Made by a program: the position numbers and the translations under genes
The notes under the pieces: generated by a model
Seen by the model: only the letters and a program-made list of their open reading frames with translations
Databases searched by the model: none
What the model was told of the DNA's origin: nothing
Part shown: in pieces, positions 1-9,554 of the stretch
Layout: each line of letters begins with the position of its first letter
Numbering within the stretch: position 1 is the stretch's first letter
DNA from: Gammaproteobacteria bacterium
GTDB lineage: Bacteria > Pseudomonadota > Gammaproteobacteria > Steroidobacterales > Woeseiaceae
Assembly (NCBI GenBank): GCA_029865385.1
Contig: JAOUGX010000010.1
Coordinates: forward strand, 1 to 64,000
Direction: 5' to 3'
DNA length: 64,000 nt

Positions 1-378
1 TCCTAAGCGTACACGGTCGATAAGGTTGCCGACAGCGCCGCCCAGGACCAGCGCAAGTCCGGCGGACAGTATGTATTGTCCCTCGTCCCGCAGTCGCCAC
101 AGCCACGCGGCAATGAATCCACTGACGACAGTAGCCAGCACGATGAATGCCCAGCGTTGCCAGCCGCCCGCATCCGCCAGGAAACTGAATGCAGCACCCG
201 AATTCTGCTGGTGGGTGATGTTTATGAATCCGTTTACCGGAATTTTTTCGTAGCGCGGAACCCATTTGATGATCGCCAGCTTGGTCAGCTGGTCCAGCAC
301 CACCACGATGACCGATACGATAATCCAAAGGCCGAATGTTGCGCGTTTGCCGGTCGATTCTGATGTACTCGCTGTCAA
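1..378 (-). CDS. lspA: Lipoprotein signal peptidase (signal peptidase II), 3' end cut by window
   Basis: Inner-membrane aspartyl protease that removes signal peptides from diacylglyceryl-prolipoproteins. The visible 126 residues contain the family motif NSGAAFS and, at the window edge, GGAVGNLIDR, which carries the first catalytic Asp; the second catalytic Asp lies outside the window. Hydrophobic membrane segments are present near residues 13-30 and in the middle. I chose the TTG at 376-378 because an AAGGA Shine-Dalgarno lies about eight bases upstream and translation then runs straight into the family sequence; no suitable ATG exists. It starts 32 bases after the ribF stop, so it is probably cotranscribed with ribF. 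The ileS gene that usually sits between ribF and lspA in gammaproteobacteria is missing here. Confidence 0.9.
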   Translation of the reverse strand, partial: MTASTSESTGKRATFGLWIIVSVIVVVLDQLTKLAIIKWVPRYEKIPVNGFINITHQQNSGAAFSFLADAGGWQRWAFIVLATVVSGFIAAWLWRLRDEGQYILSAGLALVLGGAVGNLIDRVRLG

Positions 379-410
379 TGGATTGTCCTTTTCTGTTCTC
401 GAATTCTCTG

Positions 411-1343
411 TCAGGCAGCGAGCACCGCACGTGCCTGTTGTGAGTCCCTGTGCATCTGTTCGACCAGGGCTTCGGCGTTACTGAACCTGCGTTCATCACG
501 CAGGCGTTCAACGAATTCTACGTGAATATACTTGCCGTAGATGTCCCGGTCGAAATCGAAAATGTGCACCTCGAGGATAGGTTTTGTGCCATCGAAAGTA
601 GGCCGCGTTCCGACGCTGGCAACGGCATCGAGTGCTTGCCCCCCCAGGCCGTGCACCCTGGCAGCGAATATACCCATGACCGGGCTCTGGCGCCGCCGGA
701 GATTGACGTTGGCGGTCGGAAATCCGAGCTTTCGACCGACCCGCTCGCCCTTGATGACCTTGCCGGACATGCTGTACGGCTTGCCGAGGAGACGACCGGC
801 ATGTGCAAGATCGCCATCCGCCAGCGCGTTGCGGATAGCGGTACTGCTGACGCGCTCGCCCCCGGATATCACGCTCGGTACCTGCTGAATGTCAAACCCC
901 AGCGCACGGCCTGCACGTCGCAAGTGTTCGATACTGCCCTCGCGATTCGCGGCAAATCGGAAATCGTTGCCAACGACCAGGTCGCGAACATTCATCGCAT
1001 GAATCAGGATCCTCCGGATAAACGTATTCGCGTCGATCTGCCGCATCGAAGAGCCGAATCGCGGGCAGTAAAAAATATCGATACCGGCACTGTCCAACGC
1101 ATCAAACTTTTCACGAAACCGCATCAGTCGCGCCGGCGGACTGGAGGTGGCAAAATATTCCCTGGGCATCGGCTCAAAACTCATGACAACGGTCGGCAGG
1201 CCGTGCTTCTTCGCGCGGTCTCGCACCGTTTGCAGCAACTGCTGGTGGCCAAGATGCAAGCCGTCATAGGCGCCGATGGTGGCGACACTGCCTTGCCGGA
1301 CAAGATCGAACGGGAAACTCGCTGCTGTGCGCACCAGGTACAT
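411..1343 (-). CDS. ribF: Bifunctional riboflavin kinase / FAD synthetase
   Basis: Makes FMN from riboflavin and then FAD from FMN, both with ATP, in the cytoplasm. The N-terminal adenylyltransferase half shows GAYDGLHLGH at residues 24-33 (the usual Phe of the GxFDGxHxGH motif is Tyr) and FEPMPREYF near 56-64, followed by the conserved STAIRNAL segment. The C-terminal kinase half (about 190-300) has GRKLGFPTAN, the riboflavin kinase ATP-binding motif. At 310 residues it is the normal length. It lies nine bases downstream of murJ and just upstream of lspA, the common murJ-ribF neighbourhood. Confidence 0.96.
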   Translation of the reverse strand: MYLVRTAASFPFDLVRQGSVATIGAYDGLHLGHQQLLQTVRDRAKKHGLPTVVMSFEPMPREYFATSSPPARLMRFREKFDALDSAGIDIFYCPRFGSSMRQIDANTFIRRILIHAMNVRDLVVGNDFRFAANREGSIEHLRRAGRALGFDIQQVPSVISGGERVSSTAIRNALADGDLAHAGRLLGKPYSMSGKVIKGERVGRKLGFPTANVNLRRRQSPVMGIFAARVHGLGGQALDAVASVGTRPTFDGTKPILEVHIFDFDRDIYGKYIHVEFVERLRDERRFSNAEALVEQMHRDSQQARAVLAA

Positions 1344-1352
1344 ATTGACAGC

Positions 1353-3002
1353 TTATTCCGATCTCAGGCGCAGCGCACCGGGGCGAAGACCGAGAAGCAA
1401 GAGCGCGGCGAAATAAACGCCACCGCCAACCAATATAACAAGCGTCAACCATGACGATCGGTCGAGCAGGCTGCTCTCCAGCCACCACGCCAGCGGCCTA
1501 TTCAATGCCAGCAGGCAAAAAGTCATCAGGATGTTGGCCGCGGCAAATCGCAGCAGCAGCGGCTGCCACCCTTTACCGTGCACAATCACGGCCTCGCGTC
1601 GCAATCCCCGGTAAAGCAGCCAGGCGTTCACTATCGCCGCTACTGACGTTGCGAGCGCCAGCCCCGCATGCGTCCCCTCGTAGCCGGAGCGGGTCAGGCC
1701 AAATGCCAGCGTCACGCTCAAAATGAAATTCACAGCCAACGCTATCAGACCGATTTTGACCGGTGTCTTGGTATCCTCCCGTGCGAAATAGGCCGGCGCC
1801 AAGATCTTGACCAGCGAAAATCCGACCAGGCCAATGGCAAAGGCCTGCAGGCTGAGTGCCGTCATTCTTACGTCGTAGTCCGAAAATTCGCCGCCGTGAA
1901 AAATCGTTGCAACGAGTGGCTCGGCGAGCACGATGAGCCCTATCGCGGCGGGAATGACGATGAGGAAAGTAAGTTTGAGTGACCAGTCGATGATCAGTGC
2001 AAACTCACCGGTCGCCTTCTTCGCATGCTCGCGTGAGAGTTGCGGCAACGTGACCGTGGCGATTGCGATGCTGAACAAACCGAGCGGAAACTCCATCAGC
2101 CGATCGGAGTAATACAGCAAGCTGACCTTACCGACCCCGAGCATCGAAGCAATGATTCCGCCAACCAGCACATTCACTTGCGCGACAGACGATCCGAAGA
2201 TAGACGGCACCATCAGCGTACCGACGCGACGAACACCTTCGTGGCGCGGCCGCCATCTGGGAATCGGCACCGCATGAATCTTGGCCAGAAACGGAATCTG
2301 GAACAGCAATTGCGCTATGCCGGCGAGGAATACGCCATAGGCGAGCGCCATGCCGGGTTCTTCCAACATCGGCGCCAGCCATATCGCGGCGGCAATCAGC
2401 ACGACGTTCAGGATTACCGGCGTGAATGCCGGAGCCCCGAATTTTCCATAAGTATTGAGAACGCCCCCGGCGAAAGCGGTCAGCGAAACAAAAAACAGGT
2501 ATGGAAACGTGAACCGCAACATGGCTGTCGCCATGTCGAAACGACCGTCGTCACCGATGAATCCAGGCGCGACCAGAAATACCAGCAACGGCGCAGCGAT
2601 AACGCCGATCGAAGTTACGACGAACAGTATCAGCCCGAGCGTTCCTGCAATCGCGTCAACGAACTCGCCGGCCTGTTCCTTCGAATGTCGTTCGCGATAG
2701 CGCGCCATGACCGGCACGAATCCCTGCGAAAATGCGCCTTCGGCAAAAAAGCGACGCAGCATGTTCGGAATGCGGTTGGCGACAATAAAAGCATCCATGA
2801 CGATAGTGGCGCCGAAATACCGGGCAAACACGACGTCGCGAACGAGTCCGAGAATGCGTGACATCAGGGTCATGGCACTGACTACCGACGTGGACTTCAG
2901 CAGCCCGAGCCCGCTCAATCGCCGAATGGGGCCGATTTCACCGGACGGGTATTGCTCGTTTTCGGGCGGGCGGGTATCGGACATTCGTGCTGGATCCGGC
3001 AT
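1353..3002 (-). CDS. murJ: Lipid II flippase MurJ (MviN)
   Basis: Polytopic inner-membrane MOP-superfamily protein that flips lipid II, the peptidoglycan precursor, to the periplasmic face. The start of the fold, SAMTLMSRILGLVRDVVFA, is the family signature, and hydrophobic segments consistent with about 14 helices cover the 549 residues. A Met at residue 7 is an alternative start, since the first residues are not conserved. It is the first gene of the leftward murJ-ribF-lspA run and is divergent from rpsT, the classical gammaproteobacterial arrangement. Confidence 0.95.
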   Translation of the reverse strand: MPDPARMSDTRPPENEQYPSGEIGPIRRLSGLGLLKSTSVVSAMTLMSRILGLVRDVVFARYFGATIVMDAFIVANRIPNMLRRFFAEGAFSQGFVPVMARYRERHSKEQAGEFVDAIAGTLGLILFVVTSIGVIAAPLLVFLVAPGFIGDDGRFDMATAMLRFTFPYLFFVSLTAFAGGVLNTYGKFGAPAFTPVILNVVLIAAAIWLAPMLEEPGMALAYGVFLAGIAQLLFQIPFLAKIHAVPIPRWRPRHEGVRRVGTLMVPSIFGSSVAQVNVLVGGIIASMLGVGKVSLLYYSDRLMEFPLGLFSIAIATVTLPQLSREHAKKATGEFALIIDWSLKLTFLIVIPAAIGLIVLAEPLVATIFHGGEFSDYDVRMTALSLQAFAIGLVGFSLVKILAPAYFAREDTKTPVKIGLIALAVNFILSVTLAFGLTRSGYEGTHAGLALATSVAAIVNAWLLYRGLRREAVIVHGKGWQPLLLRFAAANILMTFCLLALNRPLAWWLESSLLDRSSWLTLVILVGGGVYFAALLLLGLRPGALRLRSE

Positions 3003-3094
3003 CGTTTGTAGGGCGATTTTAGCCTGAAATGCACCGAAAAATCAGGCATTTAGCAGGACCTGGGCAATCATTCGCGAGGCCGCGCCAGGATACA

Positions 3095-3123
3095 TTGACA
3101 ATCGGCGGCCCGGCACGAATAAT
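3095..3123 (+). promoter_or_regulatory. Sigma-70 promoter of rpsT
   Basis: TTGACA at 3095-3100 and AATAAT at 3118-3123 are separated by exactly 17 bases. The -35 is perfect and the -10 differs from consensus at one position. It lies about 70 bases before the rpsT start, as expected for a strongly expressed ribosomal protein gene. Confidence 0.8.
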
Positions 3124-3193
3124 ACGCGGCTCTTTGGGCCCGGACAGCCGACGCAGTGTCCCGGCAGAAACCCGAACAATTGGAATACCAGTA

Positions 3194-3460
3194 GTGGCAA
3201 ATATCAAATCAGCCCGCAAGCGCGCCAAACAGGCAATCAAGGCCCGGCACCAGAACATGGGTTTTCGCTCGAAATTGCGGACTCATATCAAGTCCGTAAT
3301 CACTGCCGTGCAAAAGGGCGACAAAGCCGGTGCAACGGCTGCCTACAAAGCTGCGGTTCCTGTCATCGACAGCATGATCAACAAGGGCATCGTGCCGAAG
3401 AACAAGGCCGCCCGGCACAAGAGCCGCCTGAACAAGATGATCAAGGCAATGGCCGCCTGA
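3194..3460 (+). CDS. rpsT: 30S ribosomal protein S20
   Basis: Small basic protein that binds 16S rRNA in the 30S subunit. The 88-residue product beginning ANIKSARKRAKQAIKARHQN is unmistakably S20, with the Lys/Arg-rich helices of the family and the conserved C-terminal segment around NKAARHKSRLN. The reading frame stays open upstream to 3029, but homology starts at the GTG at 3194, so that is the start I use. It stands alone between its own promoter and a rho-independent terminator, divergent from murJ. Confidence 0.96.
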   Translation: MANIKSARKRAKQAIKARHQNMGFRSKLRTHIKSVITAVQKGDKAGATAAYKAAVPVIDSMINKGIVPKNKAARHKSRLNKMIKAMAA

Positions 3461-3482
3461 TCCGCATCGAAAACGCATTGCG

Positions 3483-3511
3483 AAAAAAGGATCCTCACGG
3501 ATCCTTTTTTT
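3483..3511 (+). terminator. Rho-independent terminator of rpsT
   Basis: AAAAAAGGATCC, loop TCAC, then GGATCC followed by seven T. The A-run on the other side makes the hairpin usable from both directions, so it may also end the leftward obgE transcript. Confidence 0.9.
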
Positions 3512-3531
3512 GTGGCGGTTTTCGCAACGTG

Positions 3532-3577
3532 TTGTAGGAGCCTGCATTGCAGGCGACCCGGCGCAACTCGCGCCACA
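3532..3577. repeat. REP-like element with two palindromes
   Basis: TGTAGGAG precedes a perfect palindrome GCCTGCATTGCAGGC at 3540-3554, then a second palindrome GGCGC-AACTC-GCGCC at 3560-3574. The layout resembles the GTAGGAGC-type REP/BIME elements common in gammaproteobacteria. Only one copy is seen in this window. Confidence 0.65.
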
Positions 3578-3579
3578 AA

Positions 3580-4614
<1,035 letters not shown>

Positions 4615-4645
4615 TCAGTCCGAATCCGTTGCGGAATCCCGAAAC

Positions 4646-4675
4646 AAAAAACCCCGCAAGACGGCGGGGTTTTTC
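4646..4675 (-). terminator. Terminator between rpmA and obgE
   Basis: ACCCCGC and GCGGGGT form a seven-pair stem around a short loop, with a T-run on either strand. Read leftward it would end the rplU-rpmA transcript before obgE. Confidence 0.85.
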
Positions 4676-4697
4676 GCGTGATGCTGTTGAGGAGAAT

Positions 4698-4955
4698 CTA
4701 GTTTGCGACCACGCTGACGAACTGGCGACTCTTGGGACCCTTCTTCTCGAAAACCACCAGGCCGGCGGCTTTGGCGAAAAGCGTATGGTCCCTGCCGAGT
4801 CCCACATTGGTGCCCGGATGAAACCGCGTTCCACGCTGGCGCACGATAATATTGCCGGCAACGACTTCCTGCCCGCCGAAGATCTTCACGCCAAGGCGCT
4901 TGCTTTCCGAATCGCGACCGTTCTTGCTACTGCCGCCTGCTTTTTTATGAGCCAC
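4698..4955 (-). CDS. rpmA: 50S ribosomal protein L27
   Basis: L27 sits near the peptidyl transferase centre of the 50S subunit. The 85-residue product starts [20 protein letters not shown] and continues [10 protein letters not shown], the family signature, with the conserved [12 protein letters not shown]. It lies 76 bases downstream of rplU, the standard operon partner, and is followed by a terminator. Confidence 0.97.
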   Translation of the reverse strand: MAHKKAGGSSKNGRDSESKRLGVKIFGGQEVVAGNIIVRQRGTRFHPGTNVGLGRDHTLFAKAAGLVVFEKKGPKSRQFVSVVAN

Positions 4956-5031
4956 TGTATTTCACCTTGCTGTCTGAAGCCGGCTGCATCGAATTCGCCG
5001 GCTACTGAAAATCAATTGATCCTGAATTGCC

Positions 5032-5544
5032 TCAGGCGCCTTTCTTCTTCGACACCTTCTTTTTGGCCGCTTTCTTGGCTGCCGGCTTTTTCGCCGCCGC
5101 CTTCTTGGCCGATTTCTTCGCTGCTGCCTTCTTGGCAGCCGGCTTCTTGGCCGCTACCTTCTTTTCCGGCGCTTTTTTCGCGGCGGGCTTCTCGGCCGCA
5201 GCAGCCTTCGGCGCCGATTTCGGTGCGGACCCACCGCTACGAATATCGATGATTTCGACTTCGGTAAAGAACTGACGATGCGTGTGCTTGCGCAGGTAGT
5301 TCTGCCGGCGGCGGAACTTGATGACGTTTACCTTCTTCGTCTTGCCCTGCTGGATTACCCTGGCATCCACGGCCATGCCGGCAACCAGCGGCGAACCCAC
5401 CTTGACGTCACTGCCCTCGCCTACCAGCAGGACTTCGTCAAAACTGATGTTCGCGCCTTCGTCGGCGTCGATCTTCTCGAGCTTCAAGCGCTCGCCTTTG
5501 CTGGCCCGGTACTGCTTGCCGCCAGTGCGAAAAACCGCGTACAT
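5032..5544 (-). CDS. rplU: 50S ribosomal protein L21 with long Lys/Ala-rich C-terminal tail
   Basis: L21 binds 23S rRNA. The first ~103 residues ([18 protein letters not shown] to EVEIIDIR) are an ordinary L21 including the [13 protein letters not shown] core. They are followed by about 65 residues made of AAKKPAAKK-type repeats, resembling the C-terminal domain of histone H1. Most bacterial L21 proteins end near residue 103. The Met at 5544 is used because homology begins there; the frame is open five codons further upstream. A strong promoter lies upstream at 5668-5696. Confidence 0.93.
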   Translation of the reverse strand: MYAVFRTGGKQYRASKGERLKLEKIDADEGANISFDEVLLVGEGSDVKVGSPLVAGMAVDARVIQQGKTKKVNVIKFRRRQNYLRKHTHRQFFTEVEIIDIRSGGSAPKSAPKAAAAEKPAAKKAPEKKVAAKKPAAKKAAAKKSAKKAAAKKPAAKKAAKKKVSKKKGA

Positions 5545-5667
5545 CGTTGCGAACTCCAATGTGCAGGTCGCGCCACGTGCGCAAGCTGCTGAAAAATAAG
5601 AGATTTTGCGCGCGTCGGCCAGCCGGATTCCAGCTTCTTCCGGGCCTGACGCTACAAAAGAGCCGGG

Positions 5668-5696
5668 ATTCTATAGGCTTCGGCCGCCCGGGTCAA
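5668..5696 (-). promoter_or_regulatory. Sigma-70 promoter of rplU-rpmA
   Basis: On the minus strand TTGACC (5696-5691) and TAGAAT (5673-5668) are separated by 17 bases; each differs from consensus at one position. It would give rplU a leader of more than 100 bases. The gene on the other side, ispB, is divergent. Confidence 0.8.
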
Positions 5697-5812
5697 CGCT
5701 GCCCGCACAAAAATTCTACCTGAATTCAATAGCTTGCAAATGCGTCTCTCGATCCGATTTACGCTGGCGCCGGTCGCCAATACCGGCTTTATCAGGCATT
5801 ATCGATTACCTT

Positions 5813-6811
5813 ATGCAAGCCGCCGAAAACAAAAGCATTTCTCCGGACATCGACGATGTGAAAGCACTCGCGGCGAGCGACATGCATGCCGTGGACGACC
5901 TCATCCGACGGTCGCTCGAGAGCGATGTCGCGCTGGTATCGCAGGTTTCTCAATACATCGTCACCAGTGGCGGCAAACGTCTGCGGCCGCTGATCGTGCT
6001 GCTGGCCGCCCGCGCTCTGGGCTACTCCGGCCAGCATCATGTTCATGCGGCGGCGATCATCGAGTTCATCCATACCGCCACCCTGCTGCACGACGATGTG
6101 GTCGATTCCTCCGCAAGGCGCCGCGGGCGCGAGACGGCCAACACCGTCTTCGGCAACCAGGCCAGCGTGCTGGTCGGCGATTTCCTGTATTCGCGGGCTT
6201 TTCAGATGATGGTCGAGGTAGGCCGGATGCCCGTCATGCGCATCATGGCCGATGCGACCAATACCATTGCCGCCGGCGAAGTCATGCAATTGATGAACGT
6301 GCACGACCCGGACGTTTCCGAGCACGACTACCGCCAGGTGATATACCGCAAAACGGCGCGGCTCTTCGAGGCCGGGGCACAGATCGCGGCCATTCTCGCC
6401 GGCCGCCACGCAGGCGACGAGGATGCGATGATCCTGTACGGCCGCAACCTGGGCACGGCGTTTCAGCTCATCGACGATGCGCTGGATTACGGCGCGAGCG
6501 CTGAAGAGCTTGGCAAGAATCTCGGCGACGATCTGGCCGAGGGCAAGGCAACCTTGCCGCTGATCCACGCGATGAAAAATTGCAGCGATGCAGAGCGCCG
6601 GTTAATCCGCCATGCCATCGAGGACAGTGAATCGGCGAGCCTCCGGGATATTCAGGCAATCATTGAATCGACCGGAGCCCTGAAGTACACGACGGCTCGC
6701 GCCCGGGAGGCCGCCGATCTTGCAATCGATGCGTTGTCCGGGATTCCCGAATCGGATTGGAAAGATGCGTTGATCGCCATCGCAGAATTCTCCGTCAGCC
6801 GCCGATCCTGA
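5813..6811 (+). CDS. ispB: Polyprenyl (octaprenyl-type) diphosphate synthase
   Basis: Builds the long isoprenoid tail of ubiquinone from farnesyl diphosphate and isopentenyl diphosphate. The 332-residue product has GGKRLRP at 53-59, the first Asp-rich motif LLHDDVVD ending at residue 98 with ARRRG after it, and a second Asp motif in FQLIDDALDYG. The frame is open upstream to 5606, but the ATG at 5813 gives the normal family length and start. The gene is divergent from rplU, a classical arrangement. A decayed homologous copy of its last ~150 bases lies at 8162-8304. Confidence 0.93.
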   Translation: MQAAENKSISPDIDDVKALAASDMHAVDDLIRRSLESDVALVSQVSQYIVTSGGKRLRPLIVLLAARALGYSGQHHVHAAAIIEFIHTATLLHDDVVDSSARRRGRETANTVFGNQASVLVGDFLYSRAFQMMVEVGRMPVMRIMADATNTIAAGEVMQLMNVHDPDVSEHDYRQVIYRKTARLFEAGAQIAAILAGRHAGDEDAMILYGRNLGTAFQLIDDALDYGASAEELGKNLGDDLAEGKATLPLIHAMKNCSDAERRLIRHAIEDSESASLRDIQAIIESTGALKYTTARAREAADLAIDALSGIPESDWKDALIAIAEFSVSRRS

Positions 6812-6848
6812 ATACAGCGCAAGCACTCAGCCTCGAATCGGGATCCTG

Positions 6849-8099
6849 ATGAAACACGCTCTGGCGCCGGTCGCCTCACTCCTTATAGGTGTCTCAATTC
6901 TGCTCACCGGGCAGGGATTGCAAGGTACCTTGTTGCCCGTCCGCGCAACGCTCGAGGGCTTTTCGACGGTCTCGATCGGACTGATGGGTGCCGCTTACTT
7001 CTTTGCATTCACAGTCGGCTGCCTCAAGGGCGGCGAACTCGTCAAACGCGTCGGCCATGTGCGAGTGTTCCTCGCGATGACGGCCACGGCGTCCGCGGTT
7101 CCGCTCGTGCATGGCCTGGTACTCGACGCGTGGATCTGGACGCTCCTGCGCATGCTGACCGGCTTCTGTTTTGCCGTGCTATACGTCGTTATCGAAAGCT
7201 GGCTCAACGACCGGTCTACGTCTGAGAATCGCGGCACTATTTTTTCAACTTACGTCATGATCACGATGACGGTACTGGCCGCAGGCCAGATGATGATGCT
7301 GCTCTACGACCCCGCCGACTTGCAGTTGTTCGCCATTGCCTCGGTGTTGGTGTCGTTGGCCGCCCTGCCGGTCGCGCTGTCGACCGCACCATCGCCAGGT
7401 TTGCCGCAGACTGTCAAACCGAATTTCCGGCGCCTGATGAAGATATCACCGGGGGGCTCGATTGCCTGCCTGGCGTCAGGTTTTACCAATGGCGCGTTCT
7501 GGGCTCTGGCGCCGGTATTCACGGCCGGCCTGTCCGACGACCTGTCGCTTGCCCCGTGGTTCATGACGGCAACCGTGATCGGCGGCGCCGTTTCGCAGTG
7601 GCCGCTGGGCTTCCTGTCCGACCGGATCGGACGGCGCAAGGTGTTGATCGCATCTGCCGTTGCCGCCGCAGGTGTTGGCGCGGCAATAGTCGTCTGGGGA
7701 CCGCAGCTGTCTTTCGCCAGCATTTGCCTGCTCGGCGCCGCATGGGGCGCCATGTCGTTTCCCTTGTATACGCTCGCCGTGGCTCACACCAACGATTACG
7801 TCGATCCGCGCGAGTACGTGATGGTGTCCGCCGGGCTGCTGCTCATGTACGGGGTTGGCGCAATCATCGGGCCATTTGTCGCATCGACGGCGATGACCTT
7901 TGCCGGAGCAACCGCGCTATTCCTCTACGCAGCCGTAATACACGGGCTGCTGGTTCTGTATGCGCTCTACCGTTTGCTCCGGCGCAAGAGCGCGCCATCG
8001 GACAAGCACATGCCCTTCGGGGACGCGCTGACGAGCGCGGTCACGGCCTCACAGGTTTACGAGGACGAGATGGGACATCAGGGGGCGGAGAATCGTTAG
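6849..8099 (+). CDS. MFS transporter, YcaD-like
   Basis: Twelve-helix inner-membrane carrier of 416 residues; the substrate is unknown. Hydrophobic helices fill the sequence, and the MFS loop motif is visible as GFLSDRIGRRKVL after the first half. The opening (LLTGQGLQGTLLPVRATLEGFS) and AYFFAFTVGC resemble the YcaD/MFS_1 group. It starts 37 bases after ispB in the same direction. It sits between the ispB 3' end and a second, decayed ispB 3' end, so it may have entered by insertion or recombination. Confidence 0.85.
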   Translation: MKHALAPVASLLIGVSILLTGQGLQGTLLPVRATLEGFSTVSIGLMGAAYFFAFTVGCLKGGELVKRVGHVRVFLAMTATASAVPLVHGLVLDAWIWTLLRMLTGFCFAVLYVVIESWLNDRSTSENRGTIFSTYVMITMTVLAAGQMMMLLYDPADLQLFAIASVLVSLAALPVALSTAPSPGLPQTVKPNFRRLMKISPGGSIACLASGFTNGAFWALAPVFTAGLSDDLSLAPWFMTATVIGGAVSQWPLGFLSDRIGRRKVLIASAVAAAGVGAAIVVWGPQLSFASICLLGAAWGAMSFPLYTLAVAHTNDYVDPREYVMVSAGLLLMYGVGAIIGPFVASTAMTFAGATALFLYAAVIHGLLVLYALYRLLRRKSAPSDKHMPFGDALTSAVTASQVYEDEMGHQGAENR

Positions 8100-8161
8100 C
8101 AGAGAGCGAACGAGGAAAAGAGCTTTTTTTGCGCCTGAACTCAGAACTGGCGCCGTTTTCG

Positions 8162-8304
8162 CATTGAATCGACGGGGGCCGTCCAGTACACTGCGGCGCG
8201 CGCTCAGGAGCGCCGCCGATCTGGCGATTGATGCATTGTCCGGAGTTCCCGAATCGGACTGGAAAGACGCACTGATCGCAATCGCAGAATTTTCCGTCGA
8301 ATGA
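8162..8304 (+). pseudogene. Decayed duplicate of the ispB 3' end
   Basis: This stretch aligns base for base with 6661-6811, the last ~150 bases of ispB, at roughly 80% identity by eye. It reads SGVPESDWKDALIAIAEFSVE then TGA, against SGIPESDWKDALIAIAEFSV in ispB. One extra base near 8209 breaks the frame relative to ispB. There is no start codon or upstream domain, so it cannot be a gene. It lies directly before tRNA-Pro, which suggests the original order was ispB then tRNA-Pro. Confidence 0.85.
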
Positions 8305-8323
8305 CGATCCTGAGAATCGAGCG

Positions 8324-8400
8324 CGGGGTGTAGCTCAGCCTGGTAGAGCACTGTCTTCGGGAGGCAGGGGCCGGAGGTTCAAATCCTCTCACCCCGACCA
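8324..8400 (+). tRNA. tRNA-Pro (anticodon CGG)
   Basis: A 77-base cloverleaf with encoded CCA. The acceptor stem is CGGGGTG / CACCCCG. The anticodon stem is CTGTC / GGCAG around loop TTCGGGA, so the anticodon is CGG with G37, as in tRNA-Pro reading CCG. The T arm is GGAGG-TTCAAAT-CCTCT. An integrase gene begins nine bases beyond the CCA end, and partial copies of this 3' half recur at 13648, 49327 and 56512, marking it as an integration site. Confidence 0.96.
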
Positions 8401-8408
8401 ACTAGTCC

Positions 8409-9554
8409 TTAAACGTCAACGGCTTGCAAGTGATCTACCCGACTGCTGCCATTTTGTGTGACGGATTGTGTGAGAAACGTGTGAGCTGCGACCCGTAAAA
8501 CGGTGTTCGCTCGTCGTTCACACACTTTCTCCGCCGCTTCAATCAGCCTAGCGACATCCGGTGCTGAGTAATGCGTCGTGATCCGCTCGGACTTGTGTCC
8601 GAGCAAATCCTGACGATCCTCGAAACTCACGCCCGCCGCTCGCAGCCTGTGCCCGAAGGTATGGCGAAGATCGTGCACGCGAAACCCTGGCAGGCTTGCC
8701 CGGTCCCTCGCCCTTCGCCATGCCGAATTGAGCATGTTGAACAAGTGATTGCCTTTGTACGTGAAAACGAACTCGCGGTGCTTTCCCCGCTGTTCGTCGA
8801 CCACTTGCCGTGCAATCGAGTTCAACACCACGATTCGCTCCTGAAAGTTTTTCGTTTCGAACTGGTCGTTGCTCGGCAGCACAAACACGCTCGTCATCAG
8901 CTCCGGAACCTTGACCTCCCAGTCCCAGCGCAGCTGACACACTTCCTGCTCCCGGCAGCCGGTGTTGACCTTGTACAATGCCATCCGCTGCAGGTGCCCG
9001 GGTAACTCCTTGAACAATCGATCCTGTTCTTCCCAGCTCAGCGGATAGGGTTTCCGTGCCGGCCCCTGTTCCATCTCGATCAATGGCGGTGCGTCCAGGT
9101 AGGACATGCCGTTGTCGTGGCGCCAGACCCTGGCAGCCAGATTCAGGATCCGCCGAATGCAGCTCAACTCCTTATTAATGGTCCCGGCCGTCACCCCGTC
9201 CGCGCGACGGGCTTTGCGGTACTGCGCCAGCGTATCGTTGTGAATGCGATCGAGGGTCAGATCGCCGATGTGCGGCATAATGCGATTGAAGGCGTACACG
9301 TCCCGGTCCAGACTCTTCTTGTGCTGATAGTCGTTGAGATACTTGATCGCTGCCTGCTCAAACGTCCGTGTCGGTCGAATGCCGTAGACCACTGCCTGGC
9401 GAACTTCGTTGAGGCGGTGCGCTAGGTAGCGTTCCGCTTCGTCGAGATTATCCGTGCTGCAGCTTTCCGCCAGTCGTCCGTACCCCTTGATTCTCTTGTC
9501 GATCCACCAGATGCGGCCTCTTTTCTTGAGGCCCGGTGATTTTTTGCGTCCCAT
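8409..9554 (-). CDS. Tyrosine recombinase / integrase next to tRNA-Pro
   Basis: Site-specific recombinase expected to integrate and excise the element at tRNA-Pro. The 381-residue protein has the full catalytic set: Arg201 in TGCREQEVCQLRW, HDLRH at 294-298, Gly-His320 in LLGHKS, and the nucleophile Tyr329 in THYSA. The N-terminal ~150 residues form a core-binding domain. Its 3' end points at the tRNA, nine bases away, the usual position of a tRNA-targeting integrase. Its start overlaps the upstream HTH gene by 133 bases. Confidence 0.95.
   Translation of the reverse strand: MGRKKSPGLKKRGRIWWIDKRIKGYGRLAESCSTDNLDEAERYLAHRLNEVRQAVVYGIRPTRTFEQAAIKYLNDYQHKKSLDRDVYAFNRIMPHIGDLTLDRIHNDTLAQYRKARRADGVTAGTINKELSCIRRILNLAARVWRHDNGMSYLDAPPLIEMEQGPARKPYPLSWEEQDRLFKELPGHLQRMALYKVNTGCREQEVCQLRWDWEVKVPELMTSVFVLPSNDQFETKNFQERIVVLNSIARQVVDEQRGKHREFVFTYKGNHLFNMLNSAWRRARDRASLPGFRVHDLRHTFGHRLRAAGVSFEDRQDLLGHKSERITTHYSAPDVARLIEAAEKVCERRANTVLRVAAHTFLTQSVTQNGSSRVDHLQAVDV

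Noticed and set aside
450-1454. 334-residue plus-strand frame
   Set aside because: Complementary shadow of ribF and murJ; no family resemblance or SD.
2040-2861. 273-residue plus-strand frame
   Set aside because: Shadow of murJ with abnormal Arg/Gln-rich composition.
3532-3577. Terminator of obgE
   Set aside because: Palindromes without a T-run; the better bidirectional terminator is at 3483-3511.
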